Source: an uncultured Eubacteriaceae bacterium
GTDB lineage: Bacteria > Bacillota > Clostridia > Lachnospirales > CAG-274
DNA: 38,473 nucleotides
NCBI GenBank assembly: GCA_947086655.1
Contig: CAMTZM010000023.1
Span: forward strand, 1 to 38,473
Direction of reading: 5' to 3'
The translations under genes and the position numbers were made by a program. The notes under the pieces are model-generated. The model did no database searches and was not told the DNA's origin. It saw nothing but the letters and a program-made list of their open reading frames with translations. Below, piece by piece: positions 1-8,800 of this stretch (positions within the stretch are counted from its first letter, which is position 1; every line of letters begins with the position of its first letter).

Positions 1-2
1 GC

Positions 3-54
3 TGCTTTTCGTTCATAATTTGTTCATAAAAAATTTACTCATGCGTTTGTCCTG
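3..54 (+). repeat. Left copy of 52-bp terminal inverted repeat
   Basis: These 52 bases are the exact reverse complement of 38422-38473, the last bases of the window. Homology stops at position 54, where the sequence abruptly becomes serine recombinase coding sequence. The most likely reading is that this is the end of an insertion sequence or other repeat that extends leftward beyond the window and has interrupted the recombinase gene. Read outward from the gene, the repeat contains a possible start of a reading frame (ATG AAC GAA AAG), as expected near the end of an insertion sequence. Confidence 0.85.
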
Positions 55-743
55 AGATAAACTGCATTATAGTAAAAGATTTATCAAGGCTTGGCAGAAA
101 TCATATTAAAACAGGGGAGCTTATTGAATATATATTTCCTTTTTTGGGAATCAGATTTATAAGTATAAATGATATGTATGATTCTCAAAAGGTTAAAGAT
201 ACGTCAAGAATAGAAATTGGCTTTAAAAATCTTATGAATGAATTTTACAGCAGAGATTTATCAGAGAAAATAAAAAAGGTCAAAATGCTTCAAATGAAAA
301 AAGGCTATACGCTGTGGTATCCGGCATACGGGTATAAGAAAACTCCCGAAGACAAATATAAAATTGTAATTGACGATGAAGCTGCAAAGATAGTTAAGAG
401 AATTTTTTCTATGAAACAAGACGGAAAAGGCTGTACAGAAATAGCAAGAATATTAAACAATGAGGGTATACCATCACCGGGCAAGTACAAAAAAATCGGA
501 AACAGCAGCGATGACTGTTTTTGGAGAAGAGATTCTGTACACAGAATAATCAAAAATGAAGTGTATACAGGGGTTACGGTTTACAATAAAAGAAAAACCG
601 TTTATATATCGGGAGTAGGTACAAAGATAGTGAAAAACAAGAAAACAGAAAGAATAATTGTTCAAAATACTCACGATGCTATTATTGACAAAGAAACGTT
701 TAAGAATGTAAATGTTGGTATAAAGGTTAAAGGTTCAGACTAA
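55..743 (+). pseudogene. Large serine recombinase, 5'-truncated fragment
   Basis: This is the end of the catalytic domain plus the recombinase domain of a large serine recombinase, the class that integrates and excises phages and conjugative elements. The frame reads INCIIVKDLSRLGRNH right after the terminal repeat, which is the conserved strand and helix with the DLSR/GRN arginines of this family. An FPFLGIRFISINDMYDS stretch and a recombinase domain follow. The N-terminal catalytic serine region is missing because the repeat at 3-54 replaces it. The frame ends at 743 although homology continues in another frame, so a frameshift near 735-745 (an A-rich run) separates it from the next fragment. 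It cannot make an active enzyme as sequenced. Confidence 0.85.
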
Positions 744-744
744 A

Positions 745-1347
745 ACAAAAAAAATCGAAAGAAACCTGTTCAGTGGAAAAGTAAAGTGTAAATCCTGCGG
801 GCGTTTAATGTATCCTACAAGCAATAAGAACTATTATTGTGCTTCATCACGAGTTACAGAAAGCTTTGAATGTTTTAGGAAAACAATAAAAAACGAAGAA
901 CTAAAGAAGCAAATCGTCAGAGAATTTAATGCGTTAATGAACGGAAACAGCAATGCAGAAAAAGCAGCGGCAGCAGCTGAAAAAAAGAGTAAATCGGAAC
1001 ATAGGAAAACGATTGCTGCCTATGAAAATAAAATAAAAAGACTTAAAACAGATAAATTTCTGCTGTATGAAAACCTTGTGAGAAAAGAAATATCCGAAGC
1101 TGATTATATTGAAAAAAGCGGTGAGCTTAATAATGAAATTCAAAAATTAGAAAAGGAGCTTAATATTTATATTTTTCAAAATAAAAATTCTGAAAAAAGT
1201 ATTGTGAATATACCTGATAAGCTTGATACTGCTGAGGATTTAACGAAAGAGCTTATAGATATGATAATAGATGTCATTTATATAAATAAGGATGGAAAAG
1301 CAGAAATCGTTTGGAAAAATCAATTTGAAAGAAGGGAACAAAAATAA
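745..1347 (+). pseudogene. Serine recombinase, C-terminal fragment (zinc ribbon and coiled coil)
   Basis: This is the frameshifted continuation of the serine recombinase. It begins with NLFSGKVKCKSCGRLM, the typical entry to the zinc ribbon, and a second cysteine motif (YYCASS...ECF) completes the ribbon. A long charged helical region around residues 60-130 of the ATG-started frame (808) looks like the coiled-coil arm that controls synapsis in this family. It ends with a normal-looking C-terminus (IIDVIYINKDGKAEIVWK). Together with 55-743 it forms most of a roughly 500-residue protein lacking its N-terminus, so this was once part of a mobile element. Confidence 0.8.
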
Positions 1348-1471
1348 AGTATATTGTTATATGTGCGGCAGAAAACAAAGTAAAGGCGTAAAAATATTAA
1401 AAGACGACTTTATGAATATGATTAATTATACAAGAAGTTTGTAGAATATAAGCTATCTTAACTATTTTTTC

Positions 1472-1500
1472 TTGACAATATAAGTATTATGATATAGTAT
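1472..1500 (+). promoter_or_regulatory. Sigma-A-type promoter upstream of recD2 remnant
   Basis: A perfect TTGACA at 1472-1477 is followed after 17 bases by TAGTAT at 1495-1500, about 100 bases ahead of the helicase start codon at 1599. Spacing is ideal and the -35 box is consensus; the -10 matches 4 of 6. Confidence 0.55.
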
Positions 1501-1598
1501 TAAAATGAGTATTTGTACATAAATACGGGAAGTTGCTAAAAGAAATTTATTATATTAATGCAGCAGTTTGAACTCTTGTATTTTTTGAAAATGATTAT

Positions 1599-2021
1599 AT
1601 GTTTTACAGCAGTGAGAGAAGTAATATTATTAACAGTATAAGCGGTATGGTCGAAAGAATAACCTATAAAAACACAGAAGATGGGTTTATAGTAATCAAA
1701 ATAAAAACAAAAGGAAACAGACAGCTGATAACCTCAACAGGATATATGTGGGGACTGTATCAGGGTTCTGTTGTGATATTATACGGCAGCTGGCTAGAAG
1801 ATAATAAGTACGGAAGACAATTCAAAGTCAGTAAGTACGAAGAAATGCTTCCCGCAACTGTATATGGCATTGAAAAGTATCTTGGAAGCGGTCTGATAGA
1901 AGGGATTAGTCCGGCTTTTGCTAAGAAAATTGTAAAGTATTTTAAGGAAAATACACTGAATGTAATAGAAAATCAGCCGGAAAAGCTGTCAGCTGTTGAA
2001 GGCTTGGGACGGAAAAAATAG
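1599..2021 (+). pseudogene. recD2: RecD2-like helicase, N-terminal fragment
   Basis: This is the N-terminal part of a RecD2/TraA-type 5'-3' DNA helicase. It shows the N-terminal OB-like segment (ISGMVERITYKNTEDGFIV) and the beginning of the helix-hairpin-helix region (SAVEGLGRKK). Translation stops at 2021 directly after a six-A run at 2013-2018. One extra A would join it to the next fragment, which continues IDRIKKSWEEH. The start ATG at 1599 lacks an obvious strong ribosome site. Family members are about 720-800 residues, and the three fragments here add up to that length, so only the frame is damaged. Confidence 0.8.
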
Positions 2022-3220
2022 ACAGGATAAAGAAATCATGGGAAGAACATAAGTCAATAAAAAAGCTTATGGCATTTCTTCAGGAATTAGAGATAAACAC
2101 ATATTTTGCTCCTAAAATATATAAGCAGTATGGCAGTGAAAGTATACAGAAAATTACAGAAAACCCTTACTGTCTGGCAGATGATATATATGGAATAGGA
2201 TTTGTAACTGCTGACGCAGCTGCCCGTAAACTCGAAAAAGACAGTGAAAGCTATGTAAGATGCCGCAGCGGCATAATTTATGTATTGAATCTTGAAGTAA
2301 ACAAAGGTCACTGCTATCATAATTTTTTTGACATAGTAAGGAAGACATCGAAAAAACTAAACATAGAAGAAGCTAAGATAATGATGTCGGAAGATAATAT
2401 GATATATGAAAATGATATTATAGCAGAAAACAGAAATCAAGACGATATGAGGGTATATCTTCCGTCAGTTTTTTACAGTGAGAACGATACTGCTGAATTA
2501 ATAAGAACAATAATGAAAACAAAAGCTAAGAAGAAAATTTGCTATTATGATATAAACAGCGGTATAGAATATGATGAGATACAAAAGCACAGCATAAAGT
2601 GTGCTGTTGAGTCTAAGTTTATGGTTCTGACAGGTGGTCCGGGAACAGGCAAAACAACTACTATAAAAGGAATAATTGAATGTTTTGTACGAAATAAACT
2701 GAAAGTATTACTTGCAGCACCCACGGGAAGAGCGGCAAAAAGAATGAATGAAACCTCCGTATTAGAAGCAAAAACGATACATAGGCTGCTTGAATGTAAG
2801 AGTGCTGAGGGATTTGCTAAAAATGAAGACAATAAACTTGAAGGTGACGTGATAATAATAGATGAATCGTCTATGATAGATATATTTCTGATGTATAACC
2901 TGCTGAAAGCAATACCGCCGGAAATGAAAGTTATACTGGCAGGTGACGCTAATCAGCTTCCGTCAGTTGGTCCTGGCAATGTACTTAATGACATAATACG
3001 CAGCAAAACAGTTTCTGTGATAAAACTCGAAAAGATTTACAGACAGGCAGGAAAAAGCGATATAATAAAAAATGCACACAGAATAAACTGCGGAGAATAT
3101 CCTGTATTCAAAAAAAATAATACTGATTTCTTTTTTATAGAAGAAAATGATGTCAATAAAGCTGCTGAAACTGTTGCAGACCTATGTTCAAGAAGACTTC
3201 CCGGATATTTTATAATGTAG
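2018..3220 (+). pseudogene. recD2: RecD2-like helicase, central ATPase fragment
   Basis: This is the central part of the RecD2-type helicase. It carries the Walker A motif LTGGPGTGKTTT, motif Ia with AAPTGRAAKRM, a DEXX-type Walker B (VIIIDESSMID) and motif III (LAGDANQLPSVGPG), all in the order of superfamily 1B helicases. It continues the 1599-2021 fragment after a one-base shift. It loses frame again near 3205-3218, where this frame ends in GYFIM but the third frame continues NVDCIRDIQALCPMQKG. Two separate indels make this a pseudogene unless they are assembly errors; motif residues themselves are intact. Confidence 0.85.
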
Positions 3221-3759
3221 ATTGTATAAGAGATATACAGGCATTATGCCCTATGCAAAAAGGAACAGCGGGAGTAAATAATATAAACAGGATTTTGCAG
3301 GATACCCTTAATAAAAGCAATATTTCATTTAACTACAGAGGTATATTGTTTAAGCTGCACGATAAAGTGATGCAGATTGTAAACAATTATGATAAAGATG
3401 TGTGTAACGGTGACGTAGGCAGGATAAAATATGTAAATATCAAAGAACACTCACTGACGGTTAATTTTGATGGTAAAAGTGTTGTCTATGAAGAAAAGGA
3501 ACTTGAAGAGCTTATTCCTGCATATGCAATAACAATACATAAATCTCAAGGCAGTGAATATCCTATAGTTGTAATGCTGATAACGAAAGAGCATTCTGTG
3601 ATGCTGTACAGGAATTTATTATATACAGGGATAACAAGAGCGAAGAAAGCAATTGTTATAGTAGGCAGCAGAGAAGCTTTGAATTGTGCTGTGGATAATG
3701 TTAATCCCGAAAAAAGGGATACCTATCTTTGTGAAAGACTGATAAATAAGATGAATTAA
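3184..3759 (+). pseudogene. recD2: RecD2-like helicase, C-terminal fragment
   Basis: This is the C-terminal helicase domain. It contains DIQALCPMQKGTAGVNNIN (a segment typical of RecD2), a DKVMQIVNNYDKDVCNGDVG motif, motif V/VI (YAITIHKSQGSEYP) and the final ITRAKK signature of UvrD/RecD-type helicases. The first codons overlap the previous fragment in another frame; true homology starts about 3211. It ends at 3759 and is followed by an intrinsic terminator. Helicases of this type act in DNA repair and also travel on conjugative elements, so the neighbouring serine recombinase is consistent with an old mobile element. Confidence 0.8.
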
Positions 3760-3808
3760 GTGTACCTGCAGATATATTCTAAAGTAAAAAAATATATATA
3801 ACAGTAAA

Positions 3809-3841
3809 AGAGCAATCGAATTGATCGGTTGTTCTTTTTTT
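3809..3841 (+). terminator. Rho-independent terminator after recD2 remnant
   Basis: An 11-bp stem (3809-3819 with 3825-3835, two G-U pairs) closes a 5-base loop and is followed by a run of T to 3841. The A-run on the other side may let it work in both directions, which would also stop transcripts coming leftward from the promoter at 4250-4278. Confidence 0.8.
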
Positions 3842-4205
3842 ATGTTAATGAAAATTTATAATAAGGCTATATAAGGTGAGTTAGTTGATGATAACTAAGC
3901 TTTAAAACATTTATATAGCTTTATAAAATTTTTAATGTAATAAATTGGTAAAAATTGAACCCTATAGAAGTTATATATTCAAATACCTAAATGCTTTTTT
4001 AATCTATATATCCTCAATAAGTAAATAAAAATATTTTTTTATAAAGGGGTGTTAAAACTAAAAAAATTTGTTTTTTATATATTGTATGGATGTTTTGCCG
4101 GAAAAGATATGATATTTTAGCAGAAATACAACGAAGACATAGAAACTGATATACAGATATACAGTTAATTTAATCATAGCAATCAGTTTTATATTTGAGA
4201 GTTGT
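3842..4205. other. AT-rich gap with no gene seen
   Basis: This stretch has no convincing reading frame on either strand. It lies just outside the invertible segment. In the present orientation the outward promoter at 4250-4278 would transcribe it leftward toward the terminator at 3809-3841, so a short non-coding transcript is possible, but no structure beyond the terminator was recognised. Confidence 0.5.
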
Positions 4206-4233
4206 GGTTCGTAAAATAATACTCTTCACGAAT
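4206..4233 (+). repeat. Left 28-bp inverted repeat (recombination site)
   Basis: This is an exact reverse complement of 5623-5650; matching stops on both sides. The site is itself an imperfect palindrome: arms TTCGTAAA and TTCACGAA (7 of 8 match when inverted) flank a 9-base centre. This is the usual architecture of a tyrosine recombinase core site, with two binding arms around a crossover region. Confidence 0.85.
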
Positions 4234-4249
4234 TACTATATACCGTTTT

Positions 4250-4278
4250 ATAATAACATTTTCATGTATAATTGTCAA
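4250..4278 (-). promoter_or_regulatory. Outward-facing sigma-A promoter inside invertible segment
   Basis: On the minus strand TTGACA (4273-4278) is followed by exactly 17 bases and TATTAT (4250-4255), giving 11 of 12 consensus positions with ideal spacing. Transcription would start near 4243 and run leftward through the repeat, away from every intact gene. After inversion the same promoter would lie at about 5578-5606 on the plus strand, roughly 220 bases before the essC start. It is among the best promoter matches in the window. Confidence 0.7.
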
Positions 4279-4303
4279 TAATATTACAAAAATTTTTTAT
4301 AAT
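4272..4303 (+). promoter_or_regulatory. Weak candidate promoter for the recombinase gene
   Basis: TTGTCA at 4272-4277 and TATAAT at 4298-4303 are separated by 20 bases, longer than the 16-18 preferred by sigma-A. It overlaps the outward minus-strand promoter, so the two could compete. It is the only reasonable candidate ahead of the recombinase. Confidence 0.25.
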
Positions 4304-4420
4304 TATACAAAATATGTCATAAAATATCGTACTCAACAGGCAAATAAACAGAACATTATGATATAAATAATTTTTAAGCAGTCAAATTTATGGTTAAAAA
4401 GCGAAAGGATGAACAGCATT

Positions 4421-5551
4421 ATGTCAAAAAAGGGTGAAAACATTTACAAAAGAAGCGATGGTCGCTGGGAAGGCAGATATAAATGCGGTTTTAATGAAAA
4501 CGGAAAAACAAAGTATAAATCTGTATATTCCAAATCATACAAAGAATGCAAAATAAAGCTGAACCACGCAAAAAATGTCTATGAATCAGGAAAATCAGAG
4601 GTAAAAGTTATTCTGACGGTAAAAGAACTTTTGCTTCTGTGGCTAAACAGCATTCTTATAAATATAAAAAAATCAACTGCCGATACTTACCTTGCTATTA
4701 TAAACAATCATATACTTCCTGTTATGGGCGGTATGTCCGTAAATATGATAGCAACGGAATTTCTTAATAAATTCGTGACTGAAAAAATTACAGATGGAAG
4801 ACTGGATAATACAGGAGGTCTATCCGCAAAAACCGTACAAAACATTGTTGGCGTGCTGAAATCAGCTTTTAAGTATGCAGAAAAGGTTTACGGCATAAAA
4901 AATCCTGCCGCTTTTGTTACGATGCCTAAAGCAGAGAAAAAGGAAACAGAGGTTCTTACCGATGAAGAAATGGCAGCAATAAGAAAATACTGTGCTGAAC
5001 ATCCTGATTATTTTGAAGCTGTTTATGAGTTATGTATTTCAACAGGTATAAGAATAGGCGAATTATGTGCATTGCAGTTTGAAGATATTGATTTTGCAGA
5101 AGGTACTCTGACAATCAGAAAAACTGTACAGAGAATAAAAAAAGACGATATTTCACAGGAAAATAAAACGGAAGTGATAATAACACCGCCTAAAACAAAA
5201 AACTCGACCAGAAAAATTCCTCTGCCCGATATGCTTCTGGAAAGGCTCAGAAAATTTACAGCCGGAAAGCAAATCGGTGACTATATATTTTCTGTTGACG
5301 GCAAAAAACCTCTTGATGTCAGAACAATACAGAAAAAATTTGCGTCTGTATTAAAAAAATGCGGAATAAGGAAAGTAAAATTCCATATTCTCAGACACAC
5401 TTTTGCTACAAAATGGGCAAAGTCTAACTTTGATATAAAAGGATTGAGTGAAATACTTGGGCATTCAGATGTTAAAATAACACTTTCTCTGTATGTTCAT
5501 TCCTGTGTTGAAACAAAGAGAAAACAGATAAATGAACTGTTTGCGGCTTAA
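4421..5551 (+). CDS. Tyrosine recombinase (phage integrase family), probable DNA invertase
   Basis: A 376-residue site-specific recombinase that cuts and rejoins DNA through a tyrosine. The N-terminal arm-binding segment (NIYKRSDGRWEGRYKCG) resembles Tn916-type integrases. A core-binding domain spans about residues 60-165, followed by the catalytic domain. Catalytic residues are visible: Arg in STGIRIGEL near residue 209, HILRHTF near 322, the GHSDVKIT histidine, and the nucleophile Tyr358 in LSLYVHS. ATG 4421 is chosen because the ribosome site AAAGGA (4404-4409) overlaps the alternative ATG at 4409. It is the only gene between the 28-bp inverted repeats, so it most likely inverts its own segment. 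It could instead be a remnant integrase of a small mobile element, but inverted rather than direct flanking sites argue for inversion. Confidence 0.9.
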   Translation: MSKKGENIYKRSDGRWEGRYKCGFNENGKTKYKSVYSKSYKECKIKLNHAKNVYESGKSEVKVILTVKELLLLWLNSILINIKKSTADTYLAIINNHILPVMGGMSVNMIATEFLNKFVTEKITDGRLDNTGGLSAKTVQNIVGVLKSAFKYAEKVYGIKNPAAFVTMPKAEKKETEVLTDEEMAAIRKYCAEHPDYFEAVYELCISTGIRIGELCALQFEDIDFAEGTLTIRKTVQRIKKDDISQENKTEVIITPPKTKNSTRKIPLPDMLLERLRKFTAGKQIGDYIFSVDGKKPLDVRTIQKKFASVLKKCGIRKVKFHILRHTFATKWAKSNFDIKGLSEILGHSDVKITLSLYVHSCVETKRKQINELFAA

Positions 5552-5622
5552 TATTTTAAGCTGTCAGAATTTCCGTCGGAATTATGAATGTTTTCACTGA
5601 AAATGATGATATTTTAGCTGTG

Positions 5623-5650
5623 ATTCGTGAAGAGTATTATTTTACGAACC
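5623..5650 (-). repeat. Right 28-bp inverted repeat (recombination site)
   Basis: This is the exact reverse complement of 4206-4233, located 72 bases after the recombinase stop codon and 173 bases before the essC start. Any promoter brought next to it by inversion would read directly into the essC leader. Confidence 0.85.
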
Positions 5651-5823
5651 TATTGTTGAAAATCTCGTATTAATATTTTGCCGGAAAGCAAAATTATTAT
5701 TCAGATTATACCGCTTTTCAAGGCTTTACATCATTGTATAGCAAAAATTTAAAGTAAATTTTGTTAAAAATGAAAGATTTTTTGGCTTTGACATAGGGTA
5801 CTTGCAGTAACGGAGGTGTAACT
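5651..5823 (+). promoter_or_regulatory. essC leader, no fixed promoter recognised
   Basis: Between the right inverted repeat and essC I find no good -35/-10 pair. The TTGACA at 5792-5797 would place its -10 box on the ribosome site, so it is not usable. The leader ends in a strong ribosome site, GGAGGT at 5812-5817. Lack of a fixed promoter supports dependence on the invertible promoter, although a promoter activated by the LytTR regulator could be missed by eye. Confidence 0.4.
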
Positions 5824-8800
5824 TTGATTGTTCAAATGTTTTACAAGAATATACTGAAAGAATGTTTTTTTCAGAATATTCTTGATGGGAGATATGAGTT
5901 ATATTTATATTCATATGAAACTGGTTTGAATGAGGATATTGAATTTTATATTGATATAAATAACGGAATAAGAAGGGTTAACGGACGTTTTTCGGCAGTA
6001 GCCGGAAAGGATGGAAAAGAATACAACGATAATATTATAAATGAAGACAGTCTTGTATTGCTTAATCTTAGGAATAGTAATGAAAAAATAGGCTTGCTTA
6101 TTTTCGAAAGCAGCAGTGATATTGTTACCTTTGATAAATATATGATAGATACAGATTATGTTGAGGTCGGTAATAACGGACCGTTTATATATAAAAATAA
6201 CAGCGGGATAAGCAGGTTTTTTGCATTGCAGTACGAAGATAGCAAAGCTTATGTAATTCCGTACATAAACAGGATATACCATTGCGGAAAGCTGATAAGT
6301 GATAAAAAAAGAGTTCATTTTGGCGATATAATAAGTTGCGGAAAACTGAAGCTTATTTATTTGGGAAATGTGCTGGCAATTAATAGTCCAGAAGAAAAAA
6401 TAAAATGTGAGCTGCAAAGATACAGGTATAAAGAAAACAAGATTATTTCCGCAGTGAATAGCCGTTTTGATACAGATGAGGAAGAAAATTACTTTACAAG
6501 ATCACCAAGAATAACGCATCGTCTTATTACTGAAACAGTAGAAATTGATCCTCCGACAAATAAAAAAGAAAATAAGGAAAAACCTCTTTTATATGTTATC
6601 GGACCATCGCTTACAATGAGTATGGCTATGATTGTAAGCGTTATATTTATGATTAGAGCTAATGGGAACAGAACATCAATGATTCCAAGTTCGATGATGG
6701 CTGTAAGTATGTTTATGGGTGCTGTTCTTTGGCCAATACTTTTACGTAAATATACGAGAAAACAGGCTATTAGGGAAGAAAATATAAGAAAAGAAAAATA
6801 TAAGGCTTATATTGATAAGATCGACAAGAACTTGAATGAAAAGGCTGAGTACAACAGAAAGATTTATGCCGAACTATTTCCGTCTCTTGAAGGTCTTTTA
6901 AACAGCGCCTTGAAAACCGACAGTACACTATGGAATCACACGCCTTTTAATGAAGGTTTTTTGGATATAAGGATAGGTAAGGGTGTAAGAAAATCTACTG
7001 TTGATATTAACATACCAAAAGAAAGATTTATCATTGAGGATGACCCATTGAGAGATTACGCATCAGTCATTCAACAGAAGTATAAATATCTTTCCGATGT
7101 GCCTATTTCGGTTTCATTGGAAAATGTGGGAATGGTTGGTGTTATAGGTGACAAGAGCAAACAGGAAGACCTTGTGAGAACAATGATTTTAAGAATTGCA
7201 GTAACTCACTCCTATGATGAGGTTAAAATTGCTGTATTGTTTAATAAAAAAGACAGTGAATATTGGAATTTTACAAAATGGCTTCCACATTGTTGGAGTA
7301 AAGGCAAAAAGTTGAGAATGCTTGCAAACGATAAGGCAGGAAGCTATATTGTCCTTAATAAATTAAAAGAAATATACGAGGAAAGGATCAGCACCGAAAA
7401 AAATACAAGACCTATGCCGCATTATGTAATATTTGTCAATGACGGTTGTTTACTTGGAAATGACAGTAATATAAAAGATTTTATTGATAAAGCATGGAAA
7501 TATGGTATGACATTTGTGTTTGCCTATGATTCAATTGCCAAGCTGCCGAACGTTTGTCAAAATATTATTCAGCTTTCGCAGAATGAATGTACTATTCATG
7601 ACAAAAACGATAATTCCGGTAAAATGATGACTTTTATACCTGATATAAGTGAAGGTGTAAACGCAAATAAAATCTCGGAGATTCTTTCATCAATAAAAAT
7701 AAACGAGGCTTCGGAAGAAACTATGATTCCGGAAAGACTCAACTTTTTGGAGATGTATAAGGCAAAAAATATTGACGAGCTTGTTATACCGAGAAGATGG
7801 AATGAGGCACAGTCATTCAAGACGCTTGAAGCACCTATAGGAATAGGAAGCAATGATGAAATATTTTCTCTTAATATACATGAGAAATATCATGGTCCGC
7901 ATGGTCTTATTGCGGGAACAACAGGTTCGGGTAAAAGTGAATTTATACAATCATATATATTATCTTTAGCAATAAATTATCATCCTTATGATGTTTCTTT
8001 TATGCTTATAGATTATAAAGGCGGCGGTATGGCAAACGCATTTGCAAAGCTTCCGCATACAGCAGGAATAATAACCAATTTAGGGGGAAATCAAATAAAG
8101 CGTTCGCTAGCATCGTTAAATAGTGAACTTAAAAGACGTCAAGAAATTTTTAATGAAAATGGTCTTGTTGGAAATGAAGCTAATATTTATGAATATCAGA
8201 TGAGATATCATAAGGGCATTGTAAAGGAGCCGCTTCCACACCTTATAGTTATATCTGATGAATTTGCGGAACTGAAAATGCAGGAACCGGAATTTATGAA
8301 TGAGCTTATTTCAACTGCTCGCATAGGACGAAGTCCGGGAGTCCATCTCATACTTGCCACACAAAAGCCTTCGGGTGTTGTAAATGACCAGATATTGGGA
8401 AATACAAAATTTAGGGTATGTCTTAAAGTTGCGGACAGACAGGACAGCAAAGAAATGCTTAAGCGTGACGATGCCGCCGCTATAACACTTCCCGGACGCT
8501 GCTGTGTTCAGGTGGGCAACGATGAAATATTCAAGATTGTTCAGAGTGGTTATAGCGGTGAAAAGTATAATGACAATAATATCAACAATGATGATATAAG
8601 CGTAGTATGTATTGATTTGCAGGCTAATGAGCTTTACAGAACAAGCAGGAAAAATATTTCCGAAAATACTGATGACAGCAGAAAAACACAGCTTTCTGCG
8701 ATTGTTGATTATATACACGATTATTCAGAAAGTCAGGGAATAAAAGCTCTTGAGTTATGGCGTCCTCCTCTGCCTGAAGCTGTAGCTATACAGGATATTG

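Larger units (their letters stand above)
4206..5650. other. Predicted invertible DNA segment (recombinase plus promoter)
   Basis: A 1445-bp segment is bounded by a perfect 28-bp inverted repeat (4206-4233 and 5623-5650) and contains a single gene, a tyrosine recombinase. A sigma-A promoter just inside the left repeat points outward. Inversion between the repeats would move this promoter to about 5578-5606, facing essC at 5824. This arrangement matches phase-variable promoter switches driven by tyrosine recombinases. What is seen: the repeats, the gene and the promoter match. What is inferred: that inversion happens and controls the secretion locus. The sequenced orientation would be OFF for essC. 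Confidence 0.75.

Noticed and set aside
4090..5622. Similarity between the DNA outside the left repeat (about 4112-4127, GATATTTTAGC-like) and inside the right repeat (about 5605-5617)
   Set aside because: The match is short and AT-rich, so chance is a sufficient explanation.
5792..5820. TTGACA at 5792 as the fixed essC promoter
   Set aside because: A -10 box at normal spacing would coincide with the ribosome site at 5812-5817 and no TATAAT-like sequence is there.
8311..8718. Antisense reading frames inside essC and other long genes
   Set aside because: They mirror strongly conserved coding sequence on the plus strand, have no ribosome sites and resemble no protein family.
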